Assembly: GCA_035772405.1 (NCBI GenBank)
Contig: JAYKKM010000141.1
Span: forward strand, 164,001 to 228,000
Reading direction: 5' to 3'
Source of the DNA: Chrysogorgia sp. JL179-B06
Lineage: Eukaryota > Cnidaria > Anthozoa > Scleralcyonacea > Chrysogorgiidae
Length of the DNA: 64,000 nt
Both the position numbers and the translations under genes were made by a program. Each line of letters begins with the position of its first letter. Within the stretch, counting starts at the first letter, position 1. The notes beneath the pieces are model-generated. The model was not told where the DNA came from. It searched no databases and saw only the letters and a list, made by a program, of their open reading frames with translations. This document shows positions 27,139-38,594 of this stretch, one piece after another.

Positions 27139-28039
27139 ATGGCGTTGTCAACTGCATCAACATCAAAAACCCCACCAAAATCAATCAGGTTAGTGTTTTA
27201 AAAGCTATATTGTTTGTGTAAATATTCTCCAGTTTAAATTTGAATGTACTTTTCTTAATATTTGTAGTTCAGTGATGTTTTGGACGAAGGAACATGATGT
27301 GATATTATGCCGTGAAGTGTTGAATACGGACATTTATAAAACAAAGAAAAAGTCCCCCCAAAGAACTGTGATATGGGAAAGAATAGCTACGCTGTTGAAT
27401 GGGTATCCTTCTCCGATGTTTAACGTTGATAAGCGCGCAGTACGTGATCATATTGGTATCCTGGTTAATCGATACAAGAAGAAAATGAGAGCCGAGGAAA
27501 ATGCTTCTGGGATAACACCACCTGAGCCAACTGAGTTGGACAACATGCTAGAAGAAATTATGGAGCTGGAGGGAAATTCAGAGATGGAGTTTCAAGAAAT
27601 GTCCGAAGAGAAAAAAGACAAGGCAGAGCAAGAAAGGAATAAAGTTGAGGATATGAGAGTTAAAGCAATGGAGAAAATATCGGAAACTAAAAGAAGGCAA
27701 AATAATATCGGTGACGAAAAGGCAGTGAAAAGACAACGCCGAAGCGGTGGTGATACAATTGCTTATTTAAAAGAAAAAGCTGCGAAAGATCAAGATCTCA
27801 AGGCAAAGGAACTCGAACTGAAAAGAGAAAAACAAGAATTGGATAAGAAAAAGCTTGACGCAACCATTAATCAACAGCTACATTTTCAACAAGAGCAGAC
27901 GGAAATGATAAGAATGATGCAACAGCGACAACAACAAAGTCAACAGCAACTGGTTAACGCTCAGATTTTAATGATGAAACAGCAGCAAGAGCAAACAAAG
28001 ACCTTCATGGACTTACTGGAAAAAGTAATTAAAAAATGA
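27139..28039 (+). CDS. Harbinger Myb/SANT-like DNA-binding protein (spliced)
   Basis: Exon 1 is 27139-27188 and exon 2 is 27268-28039. The intron has GT at 27189 and TTTGTAG ending at 27267, and the codon split across it keeps the frame. The protein starts with a short Ser/Thr-rich leader, then a Myb/SANT-like domain (FWTKEHDVILCREVL, WERIATLLNG, RAVRDHIGILV). A long charged coiled coil and a Gln-rich C-terminal helix follow. In this superfamily the Myb protein assists nuclear import of the transposase and binding to element ends. Confidence 0.75.
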
Positions 28040-28351
28040 GTAAGACTTGAGACTTGATACAACGTATATTTCATTTCTGATTATTTTTGATTATATAAAT
28101 ATTTGCGTTCACATTAATTAAGACCTTTTGTTTACAAACATTATACTTACTATTAAGCAGCAGTGGTATTTAGAATGTCGTTTTTTGTAGTAGATAAACT
28201 TTACATTTAACATTTCGTGGTGTTTCTATTAATAAAAATTATCATAATAATAAAATTTGCGAAAAACATGTTTATATATCTCTACTTTAATAAATATTAA
28301 CATGGGGTTGTAACAAACGACCATTGTGTTTTACTGCTTGGTTTTTCATTT
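28040..28351. other. Convergent intergenic stretch
   Basis: AT-rich DNA between the two Harbinger genes. No further gene is seen; the 3' ends of both transcripts probably lie here. Confidence 0.6.
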
Positions 28352-29509
28352 TCAACTGAAGTATTCAAACAAAGTTGGAGGATCGAGCTCAAAGAACATT
28401 GCTGTTGTGTTAGAATAAAGACATGTTAATGCATTTCTTAAAATAGCACAGACTATGTACATTTTGGCAACTTGGCTAAGGCCAATTTTCATGTTTTTTT
28501 TAAAGTCCATAAATTTAAAGTAATTCACGATGTCGCCAAATAGCCATTCCACGGACACACGAACTCTACTCATGGATTCATTGAACTTTTTCATTTCTCT
28601 TGTCAACATGGCATTTCTGAAAGGAGCTTGGAGATGTAGCCGAAGAGGATATGCCGGATCACCATACAAACACATTTCTTCTCCACCAGGTGAAAATGCA
28701 AACTGTTGTAAATCGTTATATAAATGGGACTCTGCCAACATTCTAGAATCGTGCATCCTTCCTTCTATAGAAACAAACATAGTGAGATAAGATAAAGGAA
28801 ACTGATTTTTTAATTCTACTTGATCAATAATAGGAAATAACCTACCCACAGGACCGTATAAATGGCCTATTAGACCATTTGGTAAAGCAGTTGACTGAAA
28901 TTTCAGTGAATGTACGCGCTTGTGCCCATTGTAAACGACTCTTTGATTTTTTCCTGGCCGGCATATCGGTCGGACGGTACCATCTATAAACCCAAAGCAG
29001 TTGTTTAATGCAGCTCCTTTGTTGGTGATGGCATTGGCATATACTTGAAGTGAAGCCGGTGATAAAAGTGCTCGATTCCACTGTGTTATTCTGTGACTGT
29101 GGTGATCAAAAATCCAGTCAGTTACTTCATTGCATATTAAGCAAATCTCTGGCACAGCTCTTCCAAATATAGGGATCATGTCTGAGTACCGGCATGGATA
29201 GGCAAACCTTTTCAGTAGCATACAAAGGCCTTCAGTTCCATCGCAAACTGTCCCATTAGGACATCTAAAGATAGGAGGCAGTATTAAAGCATCGACCAAC
29301 GAGGGTATATCTGCTTTTTCAACTCTAAAATCAGCTATACATTCAGCTCCGTCCTTGTCATCAAGGGAAAGTCGATTGTATTCGTAGTAGGGAAACGCAA
29401 GATTCTGGGAGGTGTTTGCATCGTAAAGCAAAACAAATTCTTCTTCGTTGATGATGTTTTGATCAAAACATAAAAGCAACATTTCTCGAGCATCCTTAAA
29501 CGAGCCCAT
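28352..29509 (-). CDS. PIF/Harbinger transposase (DDE_Tnp_4)
   Basis: A 385-residue nuclease with the DDE triad visible in GFIDGT (~178), LYGDPAYP (~270) and RVSVEWLFGD (~309). The GRMHDSRM motif before the second Asp is typical. There are no stops or frameshifts, and the length fits the family. ATG 29509 opens the frame. With its intact Myb partner the element may be autonomous. Confidence 0.88.
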   Translation of the reverse strand: MGSFKDAREMLLLCFDQNIINEEEFVLLYDANTSQNLAFPYYEYNRLSLDDKDGAECIADFRVEKADIPSLVDALILPPIFRCPNGTVCDGTEGLCMLLKRFAYPCRYSDMIPIFGRAVPEICLICNEVTDWIFDHHSHRITQWNRALLSPASLQVYANAITNKGAALNNCFGFIDGTVRPICRPGKNQRVVYNGHKRVHSLKFQSTALPNGLIGHLYGPVGRLFPIIDQVELKNQFPLSYLTMFVSIEGRMHDSRMLAESHLYNDLQQFAFSPGGEEMCLYGDPAYPLRLHLQAPFRNAMLTREMKKFNESMSRVRVSVEWLFGDIVNYFKFMDFKKNMKIGLSQVAKMYIVCAILRNALTCLYSNTTAMFFELDPPTLFEYFS

Positions 29510-29668
29510 GAAAATTATCCTTGATGCAGCATACAGAATTTACTCGCTAGGCATCGCGTTGCTGAAATCTTAATTTTAATTTTGCCGCGCATAAAACGCC
29601 GTTCTCGCCTGAGTCTTTTTCGGCCACGACGTTCTAGATGTCGCCGCGTTGTCGAATCTTAAAGTCCC

Positions 29669-30035
29669 TATAATGAGATAAAGAACGCGCCACTGCCAAA
29701 CATCACAAGCGAAAACGCTACCGTTCAGCGTTCAAATGAATCGACTTACAGAGCGGAGACAACTGATAGACAGCGCGATTTTCGTTCGCTTCGTATAAAC
29801 GCTCCGTAATACAAGATCGATGACAACAAACCATTTGTTGAACTAAATTATATGATAAAGAACGCGCCACTGCCAAACAGCACTAGCGAAAACGCTACCG
29901 TTCCGGTTCAGCGTTCAAATGAAGATTGAAGAACTATAATATTTACATCCGAAGGTATCGACTTACAGAGCGCTAGAGAACTGACAGATAGCCGGATTTT
30001 CGTTCGCTTCTCGCTATTAACGCTCGGTAATACTT
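29669..30035 (+). repeat. 177-bp tandem duplication beside Harbinger
   Basis: 29677-29853 is repeated as 29854-30035 (GATAAAGAACGCGCCACTGCCAAAC...). The unit includes the 3' half of the unknown ORF interrupted by Harbinger, and the second copy keeps an uninterrupted version of the insertion-site region. Confidence 0.7.
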
Positions 30036-30118
30036 TCTTGTATTCCAAGCTACACACAGGAATTTCCGTCGTAACATAACATGGCATCTTTCAGTTTCAC
30101 CTTGTTCAGACAGCCATG

Positions 30119-30334
30119 TTAGGTAAACAAACGGATATAGAGCAAAATGTCCCCACCGTGCCCCGAGTGAATTGACAGGTCCATACGGTGAAGTGTCGTG
30201 TCCTCACACATCGACTTTTGGCAGGCAACTCTCGCATCTCTTAATTTTTTCGCCTCGCCCCATTCCCCTCCCTTGGCGCATTTCTCGGCCAAAACAGCGT
30301 TGGAAGCTGATTTGACTCGGGAAAAAGAAGCCAC
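30119..30334 (-). pseudogene. Unknown exon-like ORF
   Basis: A leftward frame (MASFSRVKSASNAVLAEKCAKGGEWGEAKKL) that is similar in inverted orientation to the 26435-26680 region. No domain is recognised. It probably belongs to the repeated sequence that flanks Harbinger. Confidence 0.3.
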
Positions 30335-30356
30335 AGAGTTGTCTGCGGAGGAGGCT

Positions 30357-30364
30357 ATTTCACG
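30357..30364. repeat. hAT target-site duplication, left
   Basis: ATTTCACG, matching 36049-36056. Eight-base duplications are diagnostic of hAT transposons. Confidence 0.95.
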
Positions 30365-30782
30365 CAGGGGCGGATTCAGGGTACGTCGAACACGTCAAGT
30401 GACGTACTGTAAAATCCCAGGCTAATTAATATTCATGAATTAATTAGTGAAGGCAAAGTGAAAACAAATTAAATTGAAATTTTTAAATTTTAAAAATGTC
30501 CAATTTTTTAAACATTTAACATGAATTCTCTGTTTTGAATACTATTAGAGGCTTGGCGCGCTGTTTGCGATACAATTCTTTGTCATGTAATTTCATTCAA
30601 ACTGTATTTAGCGGTTTTCGCAGTTTGCACTGCTTTACTTCATGTAATTTCACCGTAACTATTCTTGGCATGAGGACGGAGAGGACAGCATTTACAAATA
30701 GGGGTAATCACAGTACGTCAAAATGGCGGGGGGACGGCAAGATAACGAGCACTGATTGGACAAAACACCAGAAAACAATAGA

Positions 30783-30845
30783 GGGTACGTCGGAAGTGAA
30801 GCAGGGTACGTCGGAAGTGAAGCAGGGTACGTCGGAAGTGAAGCA
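30783..30845. repeat. 21-bp tandem repeat x3 in hAT 5' region
   Basis: Three perfect units of GGGTACGTCGGAAGTGAAGC plus one base. They share GGGTACGTCG with the element ends and may be transposase-binding sites. Confidence 0.8.
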
Positions 30846-30902
30846 GGGTAACGTCACTGACTCGACTTCAGACTGTTGTTTGAGACGGAGTTCGGTTTCG
30901 AT

Positions 30903-33900
30903 ATGGCGTCTAACGATGCTACGAAACTTATAGAGAACGCTCTACAGAGTGGAAATGTTAAATTGCTGGAGAAACTTTTTAGCGATTTGTCAAAGACACT
31001 GGAATTGCGAAGCTACCAAACTGGTGAAGAGATAGCGGCGCAGGTTGGGAAAACGTTGTACAGGGATGTCGATGCTGAGGCATATATCCCAACGCGTGGA
31101 AAAAAGCAATATTGTATTGCTTTAAGGTGAGTAAGACTAAGACAGTAACATAGAAAGAAAACTAGAGAAGTAAATTCTTAAACTAGCGTGAAATGCGTGA
31201 ATTATTTAAAATATTAATAATTATGTCTTATTTACATGTATGAATAATATTAATATTAAATATGTGTTATATGTCAACAAAAGCAGTAGCCATTCTTTTC
31301 CCAATTTTCTATATTAACCTGATAAATAACGTTTAATTTTAACTTGAATGACTCTCAATACCTTTTATTGATAACAAATTGCCACCTTGGCAATTACTTA
31401 TCGATCGATTGGTTTGGATTGAGTTTTTATTGAGTCTGATAACGTTGTTTTGCTATCACGTTTTATAGCTCTGAAGCATCTGGAAATTGCTTGTACAGCT
31501 CTATTTCCTTGGCTCTGGTAGGCGATAATTCTATTACTAGAGATCTTAGACTTCTAACATCAATTGAGTTATATCTTAAAGCTGATTTTTATTCTCAGCA
31601 CCCGTATTTTGTATCTGCCTATGCTACACATGGAGTGAATATTTCTCACAGTTTCAAAAATTTATTACCCATGTCTGTGTCAGCTGCAGCATTTGATTCT
31701 GGCTCTTCTGGAAGTGAGCTTGTTCAGAAACAAGCTATTTTGAATTGTGTTGATAAGACATGGTCCAGTTTTTTATGTATTCTTGCTTTGGCTTCTGTCA
31801 CAAACACTAACATTTTTTCTTATTATCCAGACTTTGGGAACAAAAAATGTAAATTACTTTTTAATTGTAAAATAGAACCTTGCCCACCTACAAAACCTAT
31901 AGCAGATGTGCATGTCTTGTTTTGCTATCATGGTGTTGTGGAACCAGGTGATGTATTTCAAATTAACCATTTTGTCCCTATTATATTTGACAACAAACAA
32001 GGTGCTAAAGGTGGTGCTTTAAAAAGAAAACTCTCACAAAAAGTTCTCTCCAGTCTGCATCCAAAGCCTAAAAAACCCCATGGTAATTTATCTCAGTCAA
32101 AGATTGCTTTTCCCTCTCTCCCCAAAATAATACCTATTGTTCCTGATCCACCAACAAATGTACCGGTAGGTCAGGTAACTCAGCCTAAGGTAAGTGGTGA
32201 AACAATTCCCCAGGCCCATTTTTTGCAGGAGTATGATGTTGCTCATTATAGAGAAAAAGTCAAGAATATGACTGATTTGGAAATTGGTACTCTTATCAAG
32301 AATGTTTTTGTACCCGATAAAACCTACTCTTTCCCCATAACAAATGGTCGAAGTTTTCGTTCCGAATGGTTGAAATTGTATACTTGGTTATGCTATTCAC
32401 CCAGTCAGGATGGTGCTTATTGCCTTCCCTGTGTACTGTTTGGTGATGGATTTCCCAATATAGTGTTGAAAAAGAATCCACCAAAAAAAATTTTTTCCCA
32501 ACCATTTAAACAGTGGAATGATGCTACCCGTTATTTCAAAAAGCATTCGGGCAAACATGGTTCTTCATCAATATGTTTGCACAGCAGTACATCACTAACT
32601 CTTTTAACTCGCCAGTCAGGTAATATTCTGCCAATTGACATATTGATAAGTGAGAATCGAAGAAATCAGGTATCAGAGAATAGGAAAAAGCTTATTCCTA
32701 TTGTAGACACCATTATTACTTGTGCACGTCTAGGTTTATCTTTCAGGGGCCACCGTGATGATTCCCAATATCATCCAGAAGTTGGAAGTTATTCTCAGGG
32801 TGGTGTTGGTAATTTTATTGAGTTACTGAATATGAGGGTTCGTGCAGGGGATGTAGCTCTTGAAGACCATCTCAAGAAGTGTGCAAAGAATGCTTCATAC
32901 ATATCAAAGACCAGCCAAAATGAAATAATCAATTGTTGTGGACAGGTAATAACTGGTGAAATTATTGGTGAGGTTAAGCGAAATAGGTTCTTTTCCATTA
33001 TAGCAGACGAGGCTTCCGATTGTTCGAATAAGGAGCAGATGTCCCTGGTTTTGCGATTTGTGGATGACAACTTGAACGTTAGAGAAGACTTCATCAAATT
33101 TATCCATTGTCGGTGGGGGCTAACAGGTAAAGACCTTGCAACAACTATTTTGAAAGCGTTGGCTGACCTTTCTTTAAATATTGAAGATTGCCGTGGCCAA
33201 GGGTATGATGGGGCAGGTGCTGTTGCTGGCCATGTAAATGGCCTTTCCGCACATATTTTGAACCTCAACCACAAGGCTCTTTATACCCATTGTTTTAGCC
33301 ATAGACTTAATTTAGTAATTTGTAATGCGTGTTCTGTCCCAATAGTTAAATATATCATGACACGGGTGAAAGAGTTATCATCCTTTTTTAACAATTCTCA
33401 AAATCGACAATTATTATTTGAGAAGAATATTTCACTTGTTCATGCTAATAAAGACAGCAAAAGGAAGAAGCTAATTGATGTCTGCAAAACAAGGTGGGTC
33501 GAACGTATAGATGGTTTGGATGTTTTTCAGGACTTATTTGTTGCAATATTTTCTACGTTAAAGGAAATGAGTTTGAATGAAGAAGGTAAATGTAACCCAA
33601 GCACATCTTCCCAAGCAACTTCATTTTTGGCTATGATTTCTTCTTTTCAGTTTATTGTTTCTTTGATTATTACTAGACATATTTTTGATCTGACTCTTCC
33701 TGTGACACAGTTACTGCAGGCAAAGAACAATGATATATTTGATGGTATTGAGCTCATCGAATCGTTGAAGAACACTGTTACCAGGCACCGTAACATGATT
33801 GATAATTACCATGATGTGTGGTATGGGGAGGCTATCAATTTAGCAAAAGAAATTGATGTTGAAGTATCTCTTCCCAGGATTTGTGCTAGAAACTTCCCTG

Positions 33901-34469
33901 CTTCTGATCCTTCCTCATATTATAAATGTTCACTAACAATTCCTGTTCTAGATCACCTGAGTTCAGATCTTAAATCCAGATTTGACGTAAGTAGTGTTAA
34001 CGTAATCAATGGTTTAAGTATTATTCCTAGTAAAATGATATCACTAATCAATCAAGCTGGAATGACTGGCTGGAAATATTCATTCAAAAAGTTCTCAGAT
34101 TTTTACGAGGAAGATTTGCCAAACCCCCTTGCACTAGATGGTGAATTGGAGTTGTGGGAGACATTTTGGGTAAGTCATAAAAGTTCATGTCCCAATAGTG
34201 TTGCATCCACACTTAAAGCTATCAGTTTTGATTCATTTGCAAATATCAAAGTTGCTCTCAGAATTCTAGGTACTCTACCTGTTACATCTTGTGAGTGTGA
34301 GCGTTCTTTTTCAGCCATGCGTAGGCTGAAAAATTATACCAGAAGTACCATGGTGGAAGAAAGGTTAAATGGGCTTGCATTGATGAATATTCATCAAGAC
34401 ATACAGCCTTCAGTTCAGCAAGTCATTGATAAGTTTGCTGCTGATAGTAGAAGAATTGAACTCATTTAA
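30903..34469 (+). CDS. OTU-like domain fused to DUF4371/hAT transposase (spliced)
   Basis: Exon 1 is 30903-31126 (donor AAG|GTGAGT) and exon 2 is 31469-34469 (acceptor TTTTATAG). The junction codon keeps the frame. Immediately after the junction comes SGNCLYSSIS with DLRLLTSIEL, the catalytic-Cys region of OTU proteases. A His candidate follows in NHFVPIIF about 165 residues later. A basic Pro-rich linker leads to the transposase: a TTF-type zinc-finger-like region (YCLPCVLFG), DUF4371 (FFSIIADEASDCS) and the C-terminal hAT dimerisation region (PVTSCECERSFSAMRRLK, LNGLALMNIH). The total is about 1074 residues with no stops. Confidence 0.8.
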
Positions 34470-34825
34470 TTCTTTAAAAGCAAACTAATGATGTGTTATT
34501 GTCCAATGTCCATAGCTAAAATAATATTTTTTCCATCACTATCAATTCAAACTATCTTTATTTATACTATGGTATAAATTGGTCTATAAGAATATATATG
34601 CTTGGTCACTGGTCAGTGGTCAGTATAGAACAACTCAACAACAATCTAGTATTCTATTCTAAAAAAATCTGCATTATTTTACAATACATTCTTACATTTC
34701 CTCATTTGTTGATTACAACAAAATGAACAAATGCAACTCAATGAATAATGGTAACATTATAATATTATTTGCCAATTGCCATTGGTGTGACTTGGAAAAT
34801 GAGCTCTCAGTCTGTGCCTCTGTCG

Positions 34826-35700
34826 ACCGGGATGGTATAGAGAGAGTGAGCTCTTCTATGTCCATGAAATGCCCTACATGGTCTATTTTTCTCTTCTCGA
34901 AACTCTCTCTTTAGGCGAGTAACTGGTGCCTGAAAACCAGACAGCTCAGGGTAGATAAGGGGTGAAATAAAGTAATAATTATATACATTTCAATAAGAGT
35001 GCTGCAGTCTTTTGTTGCTAATTGGTAACTACTAGTTTGTATGACCAGGATGGTGTAGAGGTGAGCTCTTCTCTGTGTCCATGAAATGTCCTATATGGTG
35101 TGTTTTTCTCTATTCGTAGTTCTTTTCCTGGGCGAGTATCTGGCGCCTTAAAACCAGACAGCTCATTGTGCTGGATGTTAAGATGACCAGGATGATGTAG
35201 AGAGGTGAGCTCTTCTTTATGTCCATGAAATGTCCTATATGGTCTGTTTTTCTCTATTCATAATTCTTTTTCTTTTTCTTTGGCGAGTATCTGGCTGGAT
35301 AAGGGGTAAACTATTACATTTTCTTTTCATATATACATATTAAAATTAGTAAAAAGCCACAAAAAATAAATAAACATTTCAATAAGAGTACTGTATATGC
35401 AATGCAGTCTTTTGTTGGTAACTACTAGTTTGTATGACCAGGATGATGTAGGGTGGTGTGCTCTTAGTTTTCTGACTATGTCCATGTAATGTATTGTATA
35501 TGGTCTGTTTTTCTCTATTCATAATTATTTTACTTTGCATGGGTGTGTATCTGGCACCTTACAACCAGACAGCTCATTGTGGAGAAGGGGTAAAGTTAAA
35601 AACAATCTAATAGATTGGTAAAATGACCAGGAAATTAACGTGACCTCGCCAGGATCATGTGATGTAGAGAGATAAGCTCCTCTATGTGTCTAAAAAATTG
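34826..35700. repeat. Minisatellite-like array in hAT 3' region
   Basis: Five diverged units of roughly 150-250 bp, each with GACCAGGATG.TGTAGAG, TCCATGAAATG, GTTTTTCTCTATTC and ACCAGACAGCTCA. The start points are near 34826, 35041, 35184, 35436 and 35622. Non-coding. Confidence 0.75.
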
Positions 35701-36048
35701 CTTGGCAGCTAAAGTTGGTGGGCTTTGGCTGTCCATGTCGGATTCACTGAGCAGTGAATCATAGGCATGCTGATGAGCTCTGATATGGAGCGAAACAGTC
35801 GTAAAAATTGTCCCAGTAACGATTATTTAAAAAGTGCAGAAGTATTTTTTTTTAAATCGTAAAATGTGGTATAAAAAACGCAAATTAGAACTGTAAGATT
35901 TTTCTAAAAAATCTTGTCAGAATGCGGGAAATGCCATTTCAGGGAGTCAAATTTCAAAAAAAATCAGGGGGGGCATGCCCCCGTACCCCCCTAGAATGTG
36001 CACTTCACTGTTTCGACGTACCCTAAAAAAATCCTAGATCCGCCCCTG

Positions 36049-36056
36049 ATTTCACG
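36049..36056. repeat. hAT target-site duplication, right
   Basis: ATTTCACG, identical to 30357-30364. Confidence 0.95.
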
Positions 36057-37150
36057 CACCATATAGCATTTTATTATACACTCACACAGAATCCACCAAT
36101 CGATTGTCTCTATTAGCGTCAAGTGGCAGCCCAATATTTTACGATGTAGGACAGCTACATATTGGGCAGTAACCTTTGGACTGTTTACGCGGGCTGTTCA
36201 AGTGCAACGTCACTCGCATGCCTTTTATCTAAATCGAAATTTCGTTGGTTGAAGTAATTCTCGCGGAACGCTATGTGTTTTTCCGAGTTGTTTTTTTATT
36301 ACTCTTTTTGACGACCAGCAACCTTTTGAGTCTTTTGACTGTTTATTTATTTATTGTTTATTTGTTTATTAACTTTACAACCAAGCAAAAATGCAAAATA
36401 ATTAATACAACGGTTAAAAATAAAAAACAAAAACAAAAACGGAGCAGTGTTGAACATAAGTGAAGAACATAAGAACAGTCTTGACTGTCTGTTTACGTGC
36501 GAAGAAACAACTTTGTGTTAAGATATTTTGTTCGATATAATAAAACACCTATTGGATTCATCTTCGCCCAATATTACAACGACTTAAATATTTTGTAATA
36601 TTGGGCTCAGAGAAATCCAATAAGTAATAATATCTGCTGCGCAGATACAAAAAACACTCAATGACGTCAAAATTTGAAGACCGCTGACAATCCGCGTCTG
36701 CTTGAGAAAAACAACATGGTGTCGAAAATTTGGCGATTTCTCCGACTTTGACTCGCTATTTTTCGTCAATTCATTTTATTTCTATTTGAGGTAAGATGTT
36801 TCATATGACACAACTTATTTTTGGCTAGAGTTCAATTGTGAGTTGATAGTTCAATTGTGAGGTAAAATCAGTGGTAACTTTGCTGGGGACACTTCTGGTT
36901 GTTGTACATTTCTCCTTCGTAGCATCCACTGCAGCGCCCCATATTCATTGTTTGTGCCTTTGCAGACACTCTGTTTTATGTTTAGTCTGTTCGTATTGCA
37001 GTATTCAACATTGAAGTGGGAGGGAGGAATATAATTTATCTTCAAAAGACATGTAATTAAAGTAACTCAATGTTATAATTCTAACATATCCCATGATTAT
37101 GAGGTAGATAACTGACATACACCAAATTCATAAAGATGGGGGGCTATTCA
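36057..37150. other. Non-coding stretch with a foldback
   Basis: No supported gene. A foldback at 36551-36621 pairs CCCAATATTACAA with TTGTAATATTGGG and ATTGGATT with AATCCAAT, as in small MITEs. Confidence 0.5.
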
Positions 37151-37154
37151 TATT

Positions 37155-37270
37155 GTTGTGGGTACCGCGGTCAGCGGTACTCATATAGTCATGATCCATC
37201 TTGATTGAGGGGTTCAATCATGAAATTACAACTGCGCAACTCAGACTGTCGGAAATCGTCGTCAAGTACT
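37155..37270 (+). repeat. Dispersed repeat beginning GTGGGTACCGCGGTCAGCG, copy 1
   Basis: The same opening sequence and the later segment GAAATTACAACTGCGCAACTCAGA recur at 41957-42065 in the same orientation. Family unknown. Confidence 0.7.
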
Positions 37271-37731
37271 CGCGCCCTTCGTGGGGGCACAATATCGAAG
37301 CATTTCCACTTCCTCGTGCTAAAATTACAAGCTGTCTAGGTTTCTGCTCTTCATTTGAAAGTTAAGCAGTTTCTTTCGAATGTTTACAAAGCAGGAAATC
37401 GTCGTCAAATACTCGTGCCTTACGTTGGCCTGATAATATTCGCTTTTCCAGTCCATTAAGTATAGTTTTACTCGAGACGTAACTTCATATCGAATAGTTT
37501 TGTTTGTGAATACAGTTTTCCTTCTATTTTAGGTGTATATTGGTGAGTTCATATACCGCTTAATGCAATGTTTGGCAGCAACAAAATAATAATGCACAGA
37601 TTGTCTCAACAGGAATGCATTATCACTTCTTTCAACAAGGAAACTAAAAAACACATGTTTTTTTCTTTACTGTGAATTAAAGCATATGAATACACCATCT
37701 CCTCAACCTTTCGTACTACATTATTTATACT

Positions 37732-38210
37732 ATGATAACATACTACAAATATCTGACTTGGATTTCAGGAAATAATCTACAGTGGTTTCTACAATGGATT
37801 TGTGCACAAAGCTGTAACACTGTGTGTGTAATAAACTGTACATGGAACTGTCTTCAAGAAATTATTTACCTCAACTTTGTGAAAACTCAGTGGACAATGG
37901 AAATTATTTGTGTGCAAGTTCTTTGGGAAAATAAAATACAGTGTCTGCAGTGGTGTAATTCCCAAACGACAACTACATTATATGTGGAATTGTGGACATG
38001 TGCAATGAACTAATACATTGCAGAGAGTATTGCATTCTCAACAAGAACTCCAACAAAAGTTAGACGATATAAACAATGGATCAATAATACAAGAAACATC
38101 TGTTACATACCATTTCTGGTCTTTATTTTGTCAGCGCTTTGCTTTGCCATAACATATCAGACATTTGCGATTCCACTAACAGCTTAATGCCACAGTATTA
38201 AAGGATGATT
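37732..38210. repeat. Dispersed repeat, copy 1 (inverted to 56480-57023)
   Basis: The sequence is the imperfect reverse complement of 56480-57023. Both contain the degenerate frame VINCTWNCLQEII.LNFVK, which I do not recognise. The copy is broken by indels. Confidence 0.6.
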
Positions 38211-38594
38211 ATTTATAGTGGCAGTCATTATCAGAAATGTGTTTACCAAACATCAACTACATAGTGATAATGTATCTAAACTGCGTATGCAGTTGTGGTG
38301 TTCACGCATTTCGTATAACATAGTTCAATCACTTGTTTATTACATGTGTTGCTTGATTGACATGCTTAATAGCACGTAACAATTAAGTATATTAATAGAT
38401 CAGATTACGACATCCCTCCCCTTTCAGTTAGATTCTCCTAATGTTGTTAGTGGTTAATTAATAATATAATCAACTGATAAGTTTGTAGTTAATGTTTCTT
38501 CTAATGATTGTCTTATTGATAGTCTGTTTGAGATTAATCAGAATTCCTGAACAGTAACAGTTTTAAATCTAATATAAAATGTATAAATGTTGTA

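Larger units (their letters stand above)
26975..29668. mobile_element. PIF/Harbinger DNA transposon with two genes
   Basis: The ends carry a ~27-bp imperfect inverted repeat (GGGACTTTAAGATTCG... and its complement ending AAAGTCCC). TA flanks both ends; a clean 3-bp duplication cannot be made out. Inside are a Myb/SANT-like gene (+) and a DDE transposase (-) in convergent orientation, the standard Harbinger pair. Both are open. Confidence 0.85.
30365..36048. mobile_element. hAT DNA transposon, 5684 bp
   Basis: The ends share CAGGGGCGGAT as inverted repeats, with GGGTACGTCGAA following nearby on both sides, and an 8-bp duplication flanks the element. It contains one spliced gene on the plus strand and two internal tandem arrays. 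Ends, duplication and reading frame are all intact. Confidence 0.93.

Noticed and set aside
36245..36463. Small hydrophobic ORF
   Set aside because: Low-complexity Leu/Phe and Lys runs from AT-rich DNA; no supporting context.
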